Assembly (NCBI RefSeq): GCF_001278055.1
Contig: NZ_CP010802.1
Span: 2,767,504 to 2,831,503, forward strand
Direction of reading: 5' to 3'
DNA: 64,000 nucleotides
Source: Desulfuromonas soudanensis
GTDB taxonomy: Bacteria > Desulfobacterota > Desulfuromonadia > Desulfuromonadales > WTL
Shown one piece after another: positions 33,254 through 43,126 of this stretch (position 1 is its first letter; each line of letters starts with the position of its first letter). The position numbers and the translations under genes were made by a program. The notes beneath the pieces were generated by a model. It made no database searches. It was not told the origin of the DNA and saw nothing but the letters and a program-made list of their open reading frames with translations.

Positions 33254-33820
33254 TTATCCCTCCATGAGGAGAATGGCCTCGGCCACTTCCTTGAGGCTCT
33301 TGCGCTTGTCCATGGCGATCTTCTGCATGCGCCGGTAGGCCTCCGGCTCGCTGAGACCCTGTTTGATCAGGAGGAGCTTGGCCTTGTCGACGAGCTTGCG
33401 GGTCTCCTGGGCCTCCTTGAGTTTGGCGACCTCGTCGCGGAGACTCGAGACCTCGACGTACTGGTGAATCGCCAGGTCGACGGCGGCGTAGACCTGCTCG
33501 GCCCGGAACGGTTTCATCACGTAGTTCATCACTCCCGCCAGCCGCGCCCGCTCGATGGTCGCCGCATCCCCCGTCCCGGTGAGCATGACAATGGGAGAGG
33601 AGAGGGTTTTGCCTATTTTATCGGCAGCGGTGATGCCGTCGAGACCGGGCATCGACACATCCATGATGATCAACAACGGCTTTTTTGCCTCGGCCAGGGC
33701 AATGGCCTCGGCGCCGTTTCCCCCCTCGACGATCTCGTCGAAGCCGTAATCTACTAGGATCTCGGCAACCTGCCGCCGAATCAACGGTTCGTCATCCACA
33801 ACCAGAGCAATTTTTTTCAC
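33254..33820 (-). CDS. gnfR: REC-ANTAR response regulator, GnfR-like antiterminator
   Basis: A 188-residue regulator. The receiver domain has VVDDEP, the phospho-acceptor Asp in IIMDVSMPG (about residue 54), VMLTGTG and the MKPF lysine. The C-terminal ANTAR domain (about residues 130-188) has LVDKAKLLLIKQGLSEPEAYRRMQKIAMDKRKSLKEVAEAIL. ANTAR proteins bind paired hexaloop hairpins in nascent RNA and prevent termination. In Geobacter sulfurreducens the ANTAR protein GnfR controls nif genes. Matching hairpins are seen here before nifH, nifB and the gene after draG. The start is GTG with GGAGGT upstream. The partner kinase is not in the window. The symbol is assigned by similarity of domain architecture and context. 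Confidence 0.85.
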   Translation of the reverse strand: MKKIALVVDDEPLIRRQVAEILVDYGFDEIVEGGNGAEAIALAEAKKPLLIIMDVSMPGLDGITAADKIGKTLSSPIVMLTGTGDAATIERARLAGVMNYVMKPFRAEQVYAAVDLAIHQYVEVSSLRDEVAKLKEAQETRKLVDKAKLLLIKQGLSEPEAYRRMQKIAMDKRKSLKEVAEAILLMEG

Positions 33821-33854
33821 AGGTGCACCTCCATTGAAGTTGTTCGATGAAATT

Positions 33855-33869
33855 GCATATAGGGTGCCG
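33855..33869 (-). promoter_or_regulatory. Sigma-54-like promoter of the ANTAR regulator-draT operon
   Basis: Minus-strand CGGCAC-N5-ATGC with exact GG-N10-GC spacing, one mismatch in each box to the consensus. Transcription would start near 33843, giving a short leader without hairpins. Confidence 0.6.
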
Positions 33870-34001
33870 ACTTATTCGGGCGCATAAAAAAGTGGAGGGA
33901 CAAAACGGATGGGGGAGGATTTTGCCGGGGGGAGGGAAGGGAAAAATTGGGTGCGACAGATCCGCAAATTGGACCGGACGAGGACGGGCGGCGGGCGCCC
34001 T

Positions 34002-34460
34002 TCAGATTTGCGTGTCGCCGATATCCATCGCCAGCCGGTCGACGACCTCATTGAACTGGGAGGGGACCAGGCCGTAGCGCGGATCGGTTCTCACCAGATG
34101 CCGGTAGCAGGTTTCCATGTCGTTTCGATCGTCGAGGATCACAAAACCCATCACCGGCTCGGAGGTCTGCTTCAGCCACTCCCTGATTTCCGCCCCCCGC
34201 TGGCAATTCTCCAGACAGGGCGTCGCGCCGACGACCCGGTTGGTGGCGTGGACTCCCGCTTCGACGAGCAGGGTTTCCAACTCCTGGCACGTCGCCGCGA
34301 TCCGCCACATGGACGTGACGACGATACTGACATCGGTGCTGTCGAGGATGGCGTTGAGGGCCTCGACGTTGGTGCGTTCAAAGAGTTCCCCCCTCTCCAG
34401 TGTCGCGGCAGTGTTGAGAACGGCGTCGAAATCCAGGAAGAGAACCTTTATTTCCCTCAT
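34002..34460 (-). CDS. HAD-like phosphatase-type protein
   Basis: A 152-residue protein with HAD motif I FLDFDAVLNTAAT (the two aspartates kept, the usual Gly replaced by Ala), motif II-like VVTSMWR near residue 48, and an acidic FVILDDRNDM for motif IV. Size and the SMWR region resemble the HAD family linked to RNA repair (SAK-type HAD). The substrate is unknown. It stands alone; AGGAGGG precedes the ATG. Confidence 0.65.
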   Translation of the reverse strand: MREIKVLFLDFDAVLNTAATLERGELFERTNVEALNAILDSTDVSIVVTSMWRIAATCQELETLLVEAGVHATNRVVGATPCLENCQRGAEIREWLKQTSEPVMGFVILDDRNDMETCYRHLVRTDPRYGLVPSQFNEVVDRLAMDIGDTQI

Positions 34461-34776
34461 TTTTCAGCCCTCCTTTCAGGAATATTTCCGGCGGCCCATC
34501 TTCCTGCCGGCCAGGCGTCAAACCCTGCAAAGCGTCCAGCAATATTTTACTGGGCCTCCAGGGCCGTTGAATCCTATCCTGAATTTTTCGATTTCATTTC
34601 CGCATCGATGCCTCCCCCGGAGGGTCCGTCTTTTTAGACGAACCTCCATGAGGATGTTTTCAGAATACACCATGCCGCACCCTTTTCAACCCCGCAATTC
34701 ATCTCCTTTTTCCCTCTTATTTCCCTCCTCTTCCTGCAGATTGCGGCGGTCTCGCTTTGCCCTTTCTGTTGTCCGA
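34461..34776. other. Intergenic, no gene supported
   Basis: About 316 bases upstream of the HAD-like gene and past the end of the nucleoside-gate gene. I find no convincing ORF, repeat or terminator beyond short palindromes. Confidence 0.4.
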
Positions 34777-35715
34777 TCAAAAAATAAGCAGGTGAAGAAT
34801 GCCGCGGATCAGCACCCCGACCGTCGCGCCGGCGACCGCCGGGCGGACCACCGAGGCGCAGCGGCTGCCGGCCGAGATCAGCACCGCCACTCCGACGATA
34901 TCGAAGGGATTGATGATGAAACCGGCGAGGCGGTTGAATTCGGTCACGGTCATCGCCCCCTCCTTTAGGAGATCGAGGGTGACGCCCATCATCGCCGTCC
35001 CCCCGGCGAGAAATTTGGTGGCGATCGGCAGCACCGCCACCGCCGGGAGGCCGATGGCTCCCAGGGCCGGCGAGAGGAATTCTTCGAGGAGGGCGAGGGC
35101 GCCGATCCCCTTGAGGCCGTTGACCAGGCAGATGGCCAGGACCAGGATCGGAATGGCGCCGAGAACGATCTGCACCCCCTCCTGCCCCCCCTGAATCATC
35201 AGCGTCAGTGGCGACGAGGCCCACTTCGGTTTCTCGGGAGGGAGAATCCCGACCACCGAAGGATCGTGGTCGCGGGCCGAGCGGGCGAAGAGATAATAGG
35301 TGAGGGCCGCGGCGCAGAGCCCTCCGGCCAGGGACGTGAGGACGATGATGCTCAGGTCGAGCCCCACCGCCACCATGGGGAAGACGACGTTGGCCTGGCT
35401 CATGGTAAAGATCATCGCCAGGGTGGCGGCGATGGAGCGCCGGGCCGTGCCGTCCCTCTCCATGATCGACAGGGTGGCCAGCGGAGCGGCGAAACTGACA
35501 AGCAAGAGCTGGAGAATGGCGAAGGCCCCGGCGCCGGGGATGCCGAAAACCCTGAGGATCGGGGTGAGGAGGCGGGCGACCAGGGCGAGCCCCCCCTTGG
35601 CCTCCACCACCTTCATCAGCGCCATCATCACCACCATCACCGGCAGGAGGACGTAGAGCCCCAGTTCCACCGCCGACTTCCCCGAAACCAGAATGATCCT
35701 GACGACTTCTTCCAA
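34777..35715 (-). CDS. Nucleoside-recognition (Gate) domain membrane protein
   Basis: A 312-residue inner-membrane protein with about eight hydrophobic segments. It carries two related halves of the Gate/spore-maturation SpmA/SpmB type (LLPVMVVMMALMKVVEAKGG, FGIPGAGAF, later AVAVLPIATKFLAGGTAMMGV and INPFDIVGVAVLISAGSR). The transported substrate is unknown; relatives are linked to nucleoside or ion transport. The start is TTG at 35715 with GGAGGAGGG upstream. The open frame continues further upstream but through a terminator, so the long version is rejected. Confidence 0.72.
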   Translation of the reverse strand: MEEVVRIILVSGKSAVELGLYVLLPVMVVMMALMKVVEAKGGLALVARLLTPILRVFGIPGAGAFAILQLLLVSFAAPLATLSIMERDGTARRSIAATLAMIFTMSQANVVFPMVAVGLDLSIIVLTSLAGGLCAAALTYYLFARSARDHDPSVVGILPPEKPKWASSPLTLMIQGGQEGVQIVLGAIPILVLAICLVNGLKGIGALALLEEFLSPALGAIGLPAVAVLPIATKFLAGGTAMMGVTLDLLKEGAMTVTEFNRLAGFIINPFDIVGVAVLISAGSRCASVVRPAVAGATVGVLIRGILHLLIF

Positions 35716-35861
35716 AAGACCCTCCTCCAGGTGCTGCAGCGGATGAAGACAGGCGGCCAGATTACCACAGGGGAAGGGCGCTGCAAACCGCAGAAAAGGG
35801 GCGGGCTGCATCCCCTGCCCTGCATTCAGGCCATTCCGGCTTCCTGCTGAATCGATGTCAT

Positions 35862-35913
35862 AAAAAAAGGCCCAGGGGAAAAGGGCCTCTCCCTTTTTCC
35901 CCTGAGCCTTTTT
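35862..35913 (-). terminator. Long bidirectional terminator hairpin
   Basis: Outer stem AAAAAGGC (35864-35871) with GCCTTTTT (35906-35913), then inner AGGGGAAAAGGG (35874-35885) with its near-perfect complement, loop CCTCT. A/T tracts on both sides; it probably ends the leftward uspA transcript. Confidence 0.8.
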
Positions 35914-35922
35914 CAAGAAAAA

Positions 35923-36060
35923 TCGTAACTATTCGTTTCCCTTACTCAATAGCACAGCATGTGGGCTGCAGCTGTTGCTTGCGGGAAGTTAAGTGACAAC
36001 GTTGGACGCAGGCAATGGCTGCAGACAAAATGCGTTCGCTTAGGTGCTGACTAGTTACGA
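35923..36060. repeat. Possible small inverted-repeat element
   Basis: TCGTAACTA at 35923-35931 and TAGTTACGA at 36052-36060 bound a 138-base non-coding stretch directly after the uspA stop. The arms are only 9 bp, so this could be chance. Confidence 0.35.
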
Positions 36061-36093
36061 AAAATCCTCATCGCCGCTTATAGGCTGCCCTGT

Positions 36094-36582
36094 TCAGGGC
36101 GTCAGCGGCACCACGAAAACCGGGCGCGTCGACTTGCGCAGCACCTTTTCTGCGACACTGCCGAGAAAGGTGTATTCCACCGCCCCCTTGCCATGGGTGC
36201 CGAGGATGATGACGTCAGCCTCGATCCGATCGGCCTCGAGGAGGATCTGGGCGACGGGATGACCATGGAGAACTTCGATGCCGGCAATCCGGTCGAGATC
36301 CTCGGGATGATCGGCGAGTTCTTCCCGGGCAAAGGTTTCCAGCCTTTTCTTCATTTCGTCCCGGGCCTCGTCCTCATGCTGTTTTTCGAAATGGGCAAGG
36401 CTCCCCGCTCCCATGACGGTCGAAACGTACGTGCGCACCGCCGCGTCGACCTCGGGGACGACGTGGAGGAGGTGCAGTCGGGCATTGTTGCGCCGGGCCA
36501 TCATCACGGCATGCTTGAAGGCATGCACCGCATTCGAGGTGAGATCGGTGGCAATGAGGATATTACGGTAATTGGGCAGCAT
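36094..36582 (-). CDS. Universal stress protein (UspA family)
   Basis: A 162-residue Usp. It begins YRNILIATDLTSNAVHAFKHA and ends with the ATP-binding GTHGKGAVEYTFLGSVAEKVLRKSTRPVFVV (G-2x-G-9x-GS). It probably binds ATP. It follows dctP in the same direction after a terminator; in the TeaABC(D) TRAP system a UspA protein also accompanies the transporter, so a link is possible. AAGGAGAG precedes the ATG. Confidence 0.9.
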   Translation of the reverse strand: MLPNYRNILIATDLTSNAVHAFKHAVMMARRNNARLHLLHVVPEVDAAVRTYVSTVMGAGSLAHFEKQHEDEARDEMKKRLETFAREELADHPEDLDRIAGIEVLHGHPVAQILLEADRIEADVIILGTHGKGAVEYTFLGSVAEKVLRKSTRPVFVVPLTP

Positions 36583-36652
36583 GGCGCTCTCCTTGAGACG
36601 AATCGTTCCCCTTCCAGTCTACCATCCCTCGCCGGGAGCAGGGCCCGGCCAA

Positions 36653-36681
36653 AGAAAAGGGAGGCCAGGCCTCCCTTTTCT
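36653..36681 (-). terminator. Hairpin terminator after dctP
   Basis: A 12-bp perfect stem, AGAAAAGGGAGG with CCTCCCTTTTCT, loop CCAGG, starting 19 bases past the dctP stop. The U-rich part lies within the stem, so it may be only partly efficient. Confidence 0.7.
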
Positions 36682-36699
36682 CCGTGACCCAAACGATCG

Positions 36700-37689
36700 T
36701 TACTTTCCTTCGGCGATGGCGCCGTCGATCAGATCCTTGCCGATCGTGTCATAGAACTCGGGATAGATGGCGACCATCTTCGCCTTCCAGAGCTTGCGCT
36801 GGGCGGGGGTCAGTTCATGAACCGCGGTTTTCCCCGACTCCTTGACCTTTTCCAGGTAGGTAATGTCCATGTCGAGGGCCAGCTTGTTGCCGTAGACGGT
36901 CGCTTCCTTCATGGCCTGGGTGATGAGTTCCCGCTGCTGGTCGTCGAGGGATTTCCAGAACATCTTGTTGGTGACCACCAGGTAGCCGAGGTAGCCGTGA
37001 TTGGACAGGGTCAGGTCGGTCTGCACTTCGTGGAACTTCTTGGTGTAGAAGTTGGAAAGGGGGTTCTCGGCGGCGTCGACCACACCCTGCTGCAGGGCGC
37101 TGTAGACTTCGGAAAAGGGGAGAACCTGGGGATTGGCACCGACCACCTTGAATTGCTCCTCGAGCACCTTGGAGGACATGATGCGGAACTTCAGTCCGGC
37201 GGCATCCTCGGGAACGAGGATCGGCTTGTTGGCGGAGAACTGCTTGAACCCGCTGTCCCAGAAGGAGAGACCGACCAGAGCCTTTTTGCCGACTGCATCC
37301 TTGAGTTGCTGACCGACATTCCCCTCGAGAACGCGGTGCAGGTGATCGGCGTCGTCAAAGAGGAAGGGGAGATCGACGAGCTGCAACTGGGGGGCGAACT
37401 TGGTGAACTTGGAAAAGCTCGGCGCCGCCATCTGCACGGCGTTGGTCATCAGCGGAGTCATGACGTCGTTGTCGTTGAACAGCGACGAGTTGGGATAGAC
37501 CTCGACGATGATGTCGCCCTTGGAGCGCTCTTCGACGAGTTTCTTGAAAAACTCGGCCGCCTGCCCCTTGGGGGTGTCGACGGCGACGACATGGCTGAAC
37601 TTGATGACGACCGGCTTCTTGGCGAAGGCCGGGGCGACCGCCAGGAGCAGAACGACCAGGCTGATCATGAGCAGTTTGAGATGACGCAT
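36700..37689 (-). CDS. dctP: TRAP transporter, periplasmic solute-binding protein
   Basis: A 329-residue DctP-type receptor with signal peptide (cleavage after PAFA). Family motifs are FSHVVAVDTPKGQAAEFFKKLVEERS, the arginine-containing GLKFRIMSSKVL (carboxylate-binding Arg), GANPQVLPFSEVYSALQQGVVDAAENP and NHGYLGY. It binds a C4-dicarboxylate or similar organic acid. It is the third gene of the dctQ-dctM-dctP order; 61 bases separate it from dctM. Confidence 0.92.
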   Translation of the reverse strand: MRHLKLLMISLVVLLLAVAPAFAKKPVVIKFSHVVAVDTPKGQAAEFFKKLVEERSKGDIIVEVYPNSSLFNDNDVMTPLMTNAVQMAAPSFSKFTKFAPQLQLVDLPFLFDDADHLHRVLEGNVGQQLKDAVGKKALVGLSFWDSGFKQFSANKPILVPEDAAGLKFRIMSSKVLEEQFKVVGANPQVLPFSEVYSALQQGVVDAAENPLSNFYTKKFHEVQTDLTLSNHGYLGYLVVTNKMFWKSLDDQQRELITQAMKEATVYGNKLALDMDITYLEKVKESGKTAVHELTPAQRKLWKAKMVAIYPEFYDTIGKDLIDGAIAEGK

Positions 37690-37750
37690 GCTTTCCTCCT
37701 CTGTTGGGTGATGAATCCTGATTGGACGCGTATTTTCCTAGGGGGCGAAC

Positions 37751-39034
37751 CTAGCTGCCGTACATGAGATTCGGCAGCCAAAGGGAGATCGCCGGGACGT
37801 AGGTGATGACTAGCAGCCCGACCAGCAGAACGAAAAACCAGGGGATGGCGGCCTTGACCACCTCGCCGAGACTCTCCCCGGAAATGCCGCTGGCCACGAA
37901 GAGGTTGAGTCCCACCGGCGGGGTCAGCATGCCGACTTCCATGTTGACGGTGACGATGATTCCGAGGTGGATCGGGTCGATGCCGAGCTGCATCGCCACC
38001 GGGAAGATGAGGGGGGCGATGATCATGATCAGGCTCGAAGGTTCCATGAAGTTGCCGGCCGCCAGGAGGAGGACGTTGACGACGACAAGGAACATGACCT
38101 TGTTGAGGTTCATGTCGATGATCCAGGCCGCCAGCTGCTGGGGGATCTGCTCGATGGTCAGCAGGTAGGCAAACACCATGGCGTTGGCGATGATGAACAT
38201 GATCATCGCCGCCGTGGAGGCCGACCCCTTGATGACCTCGGGAATCTGCTTCCAGGAGAGATCGCCGTAGATGAACTTGACGACCAGAAAGCCGTAAACG
38301 GCGGAAACGGCGGCGGCTTCCGTGGGGGTGAAGAGACCGCCGTAGATTCCGCCGATGATGATGACGACGACGAAAAGCCCCCAGGAGGCGTCCTTGAAGC
38401 TGGCCCAGACCTCGGAGAAGGGAGCGCGCTGCGTCTTCTTGAAGCCGCCGCGAACCGCCGCGATGTAGGTGAAGACCATGAGCGCGCCGCCGAGGAGGAT
38501 CCCGGGAACCACGCCGGCCATGAAGAGCCGGCCGATGGACTGATCGACGGTGACCCCGTAGACGATGAGGACGATGGAGGGGGGGATGAGAATCCCCAAC
38601 GAGCCGGCGCAGACGATGGAGCCGATGGAGAAGGAGTTGCTGTAGCCGTCCTCCTTGATGGCGCCGATCATGATCGAGCCGATGGCGGCCACCGTCGCCG
38701 GCGAGGAGCCGCTCACCGCGGCGAAGATGATGCAGGCGAAAATCGCCGACATCGGCAGGCCGCCGGGGAGATGGCCGACCACCGAGCGGGCGAAGCGGAT
38801 GATCCGTTTTGCCGCTCCCCCCTGGGAGAGGAAGTTCCCGGCCAGGACGAAGAGGGGGATCGCCATCAGGGCGAACTTGTCGAGGGAGGTGAACATCTGG
38901 GAAGCGATGACCAGGGTCGGCTGATCGGTGAAGAAGAGGAGGATCAGCGTCGTGGAAAGGCCCAGGGCCACGGCGATCGGCACCCCCATGAAGAGGAGGC
39001 CGAAGAGAAGAATGAAGAGGAGAAGAGTCGCCAT
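37751..39034 (-). CDS. dctM: TRAP transporter, large membrane subunit
   Basis: The 427-residue 12-helix transport subunit. Motifs include FMGVPIAVALGLSTT, MAIPLFVLAGNFLSQGG, AAVSGSSPATVAAIGSIM, GSLGILIPPSIVLIVYG and the late MEVGMLTPPVGLNLFVASGI. It performs sodium-driven uptake with DctQ, fed by DctP. Three bases separate it from dctQ, so it is in one operon. Confidence 0.94.
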   Translation of the reverse strand: MATLLLFILLFGLLFMGVPIAVALGLSTTLILLFFTDQPTLVIASQMFTSLDKFALMAIPLFVLAGNFLSQGGAAKRIIRFARSVVGHLPGGLPMSAIFACIIFAAVSGSSPATVAAIGSIMIGAIKEDGYSNSFSIGSIVCAGSLGILIPPSIVLIVYGVTVDQSIGRLFMAGVVPGILLGGALMVFTYIAAVRGGFKKTQRAPFSEVWASFKDASWGLFVVVIIIGGIYGGLFTPTEAAAVSAVYGFLVVKFIYGDLSWKQIPEVIKGSASTAAMIMFIIANAMVFAYLLTIEQIPQQLAAWIIDMNLNKVMFLVVVNVLLLAAGNFMEPSSLIMIIAPLIFPVAMQLGIDPIHLGIIVTVNMEVGMLTPPVGLNLFVASGISGESLGEVVKAAIPWFFVLLVGLLVITYVPAISLWLPNLMYGS

Positions 39035-39037
39035 TGT

Positions 39038-39550
39038 CTAGTGCTCCTTCATGACCATGTCGTAACTGAACTGATCACCGGGGACCCGCAGCGTCTTGAT
39101 CAGCTTGAGCAGGACCTGGTAGGACGCAATGGCCATGGAGATCGGCACGCAGAGATAGATGATCCAGTAGGAGAGTTCGAGATCGACGGAGACCATCTCC
39201 ATCATGTGATTGAACATGACGAAGTCGTACCCCCAGACCATCAGACAGAGGAGGTAGCCGAGGATGATCAGCAGGGAGAGGGAGAGGACCCATTTGGCGA
39301 CTTTCGGCCGCAATTTCTGGATGAGCACCGTCACGCCCAGATGCATGCCGATCTTGAAGCCGTAGGCGGCCCCGAAGAGGGCGCTCCAGATGAAGAGGTA
39401 GGAGGTCAATTCCCCGGCCCAGGTCAGCGACATGTTGAAGACATAGCGCAGCACCACGTTGAAGAAGGCCACCAGCGTCGCCACGGACATGGTGACCACC
39501 ATCACGGTGGTGCTGAAGTACTCAAGATATCGGTCCAGTTTTTCGAACAT
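39038..39550 (-). CDS. dctQ: TRAP transporter, small membrane subunit
   Basis: A 170-residue four-helix DctQ. The family core is FFNVVLRYVFNMSLTWAGELTSYLFIWSALFGAAYGFKIGMHLGV. The start used, MFEKLDRYLEYF at 39550, is the natural N-terminus; its Shine-Dalgarno (AAGGAGA) is 12 bases away, a little long. It is first in the operon, 115 bases after the predicted sigma-54 transcription start. Confidence 0.9.
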   Translation of the reverse strand: MFEKLDRYLEYFSTTVMVVTMSVATLVAFFNVVLRYVFNMSLTWAGELTSYLFIWSALFGAAYGFKIGMHLGVTVLIQKLRPKVAKWVLSLSLLIILGYLLCLMVWGYDFVMFNHMMEMVSVDLELSYWIIYLCVPISMAIASYQVLLKLIKTLRVPGDQFSYDMVMKEH

Positions 39551-39677
39551 CGGCTGTAAAGTCTCCTTCCTTGGGAGGGGGTATTCGGCGGCGGCACGGC
39601 CCGGGTCAGGGGTCAGGAGCAAAAAAACGCTGCGGGGAAAAGGATCATGACAGAACGCCGGTCGCAGGGAGGGCATA

Positions 39678-39692
39678 GCAACAAGAATGCCA
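39678..39692 (-). promoter_or_regulatory. Sigma-54 promoter of the dctQMP operon
   Basis: Minus-strand TGGCAT-N5-TTGC with exact GG-N10-GC spacing. Transcription would start near 39666. Sigma-54 control of dicarboxylate transport by DctB/DctD is well known in other bacteria. Confidence 0.78.
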
Positions 39693-39705
39693 CCGACGGT
39701 AATTA

Positions 39706-39720
39706 CAAAACAAAGTTTTG
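39706..39720. promoter_or_regulatory. Palindrome between two divergent sigma-54 promoters
   Basis: CAAAAC-AAA-GTTTTG, a perfect 6-3-6 palindrome located between the two -24 boxes. It could bind an activator, IHF or a repressor; function is inferred from position only. Confidence 0.5.
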
Positions 39721-39723
39721 ATT

Positions 39724-39739
39724 TTGGCACCCGACTTGC
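39724..39739 (+). promoter_or_regulatory. Sigma-54 promoter facing right
   Basis: TTGGCAC-N5-TTGC, a perfect match to the consensus with correct spacing. Transcription would start near 39751. The nearest candidates downstream are the small frame at 39769 and purB at 40204. Confidence 0.78.
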
Positions 39740-39768
39740 GACGTCCGGCAAGTTCCGGAGAAGGACGA

Positions 39769-39957
39769 ATGCCCCCCGCATGGGAAAGCGGTTCCGGACC
39801 CCTCGGAATCCGCCGCAGAACGGGAGTCGGGGAACCTGGCCTGTGCAGTCACCTTCGCGACTCCTTCGACCGGCAAAAAATCCGCCGTTTTATATATCCT
39901 GCTCCCTCCCGTACCGCCCGGCAAAAATATCCGTCCGGACATGTTAAAAATTACTGA
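39769..39957 (+). CDS. Candidate small gene behind the right-facing sigma-54 promoter
   Basis: A 62-residue basic frame (begins MPPAWESGSGPLGIRRRTGV). It has GGAGAAGG four bases before the ATG, and the predicted sigma-54 start is 18 bases upstream. I recognise no family and the codon pattern is not decisive; the transcript could instead be a regulatory RNA or the purB leader. Confidence 0.3.
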   Translation: MPPAWESGSGPLGIRRRTGVGEPGLCSHLRDSFDRQKIRRFIYPAPSRTARQKYPSGHVKNY

Positions 39958-40035
39958 CAAACAAAAATCGTTCTTATTTTTTGAATAGAGGGAGACATGG
40001 GGATGAAATCCCCCGGCCCGATTCGGCCAAAATAA

Positions 40036-41559
<1,524 letters not shown>

Positions 41560-41584
41560 TCCCCCGGCCCTTTTCCCTTCGCGG

Positions 41585-41617
41585 CAACAGGCCGGCCGGC
41601 AACGGGCCGGCCTGTTG
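41585..41617 (+). terminator. Stable hairpin after purB
   Basis: A 13-bp perfect stem, CAACAGGCCGGCC (41585-41597) with 41605-41617, loop GGCAACG. There is no U-tract, so it may protect the mRNA end rather than terminate. Confidence 0.55.
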
Positions 41618-41710
41618 CGTCTGCCGCGGTCGCACGCACCGGAAATAAATACACAGGGGTATCATGGCCGGCACTGATCGCCCGTCGGCTTTCTTGGGAG
41701 TCTAGAGTCC

Positions 41711-42910
41711 TTGCGCTTTTTCCTTTCCCGGCTGATCTATCCTTTTCTCCTCCCCAACGGCCTCCTCTTTGCCGCCGCCGTCCTCGGCCTCTCTGTCGCC
41801 CCCCAATTCCCTCCCCTTGCCCCTTACTTGAGCGTCTTCCCCGCCGCCGTTCTCGGCGTCGGACTCATTCTCGGCTGGCGCTTCAATTCCACCCGACTGA
41901 TCTTCGCCCTGCTGCTACTGGCGATGGCCGACGCCCTTCTCGGCCTCCGCGGCGCCGCCGCCCCCTTCGTCCACAACGCCCTGGCCTGCGCCCTCCCCCT
42001 CAATCTCCTCGGGGTCGCCCTGCTGGCCGAGCGCGGGTTGGTGAACCGGCGCGGCGCCCTGGTTTTGGGGGTGTTGTTGACGCAACTTGCCGCCGGGGCC
42101 TGGCTCGCCGCCCGTCCTATGATACGTGCCACCGCCTGGCTGGAAAGCGACTTCGTCCACCTCCCCTTTCTCGACCGCCTCCCTCTGGCCCAGCCGGCCC
42201 TGGCCGCCTTTGCCCTCGCCCTGCTCGTTTTGGCCTTCCGCTTCTATCGCAACCCCGCCCCCCTCGAGGGGGGCTTTCTCTGGGCGTTGCTGGCGATGCC
42301 CATCGCTCTTACCAGCGTGCCCTCCCCGACCCTGCATCTGGCGGCAGCCGGTTTCATTCTGGTCGTCGGGGTCATCGAGAACTCCCACGCCATGGCCTAT
42401 CGTGACGACCTCACCGGCCTTCCGGGGCGCCGCGCGCTCAACGAGGCCCTCGCCCGGCTCGGCAGCCGCTATACTCTGGCCATGGTCGACATCGATCATT
42501 TCAAGAAGTTCAACGACAAGCACGGGCACGACGTCGGCGACCAGGTGTTGCGCATGGTGGCCGGACGCCTGGCCGCCGTCACCGGCGGAGGAAAGGCCTT
42601 TCGCTACGGCGGCGAGGAGTTTTCCGTGATCTTTCCCCGCAAGGCCGTGGAGGAAGCCCTCCCCCACCTCGAAGCGCTGCGCGAGGCCGTTGCCGGCGCC
42701 CGCTTTCACCACCGCGGCAAGGACCGTCCGAAGAAAAAGCCGGCCCGTCCCCGCCCTTCCCCCCCCAGGGAAAAGACCCTGAGCGTGACCATCAGCATCG
42801 GCGCCGCCGAGAAGACCGGTCAGCGGGGGGCCAGCAGCCAGGTGCTCAAGGCGGCCGACCAGGCTCTCTACCGGGCGAAAAAAGCGGGGCGCAACCAGGT
42901 TTGCGACTGA
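41711..42910 (+). CDS. Membrane-bound diguanylate cyclase
   Basis: A 399-residue protein: about seven N-terminal membrane helices up to residue 230, then a GGDEF domain (DDLTGLPGRRALNEAL, MVDIDHFKKFNDKHGHDVGDQVL, RYGGEEFSVIF). The active site GGEEF is intact, so it should make c-di-GMP. An RxxD inhibitory site is not seen at the usual place before it. A basic, proline-rich insert (KDRPKKKPARPRPSPP) lies after the active site. The start appears to be TTG at 41711, without a strong ribosome site, so it is a little uncertain. Confidence 0.85.
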   Translation: MRFFLSRLIYPFLLPNGLLFAAAVLGLSVAPQFPPLAPYLSVFPAAVLGVGLILGWRFNSTRLIFALLLLAMADALLGLRGAAAPFVHNALACALPLNLLGVALLAERGLVNRRGALVLGVLLTQLAAGAWLAARPMIRATAWLESDFVHLPFLDRLPLAQPALAAFALALLVLAFRFYRNPAPLEGGFLWALLAMPIALTSVPSPTLHLAAAGFILVVGVIENSHAMAYRDDLTGLPGRRALNEALARLGSRYTLAMVDIDHFKKFNDKHGHDVGDQVLRMVAGRLAAVTGGGKAFRYGGEEFSVIFPRKAVEEALPHLEALREAVAGARFHHRGKDRPKKKPARPRPSPPREKTLSVTISIGAAEKTGQRGASSQVLKAADQALYRAKKAGRNQVCD

Positions 42911-43126
42911 AAATCAAGAAAAGAATAATAAGCCTTGCGCCGTCCATCCCGGCTGTGATAGGGTGCTCGACATTGTGCAGGTCTGCATATTTTTCGCCCA
43001 ACAGATCGACAGAGTGTCGATCAGAAGGAAAGCATGAGAGCCCGTCTCGGCTCATGTTTGTGCTATCAGCAGCGATTCGGACTTGCAGTACTAAAAGGTT
43101 CCCTCGGGGAACATGGAGCAAAGAAA

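Noticed and set aside
35716-35916. N-terminal extension of the nucleoside-gate protein to an ATG at 35916
   Set aside because: It would translate a long terminator hairpin. A TTG with a strong ribosome site at 35715 fits the family start.
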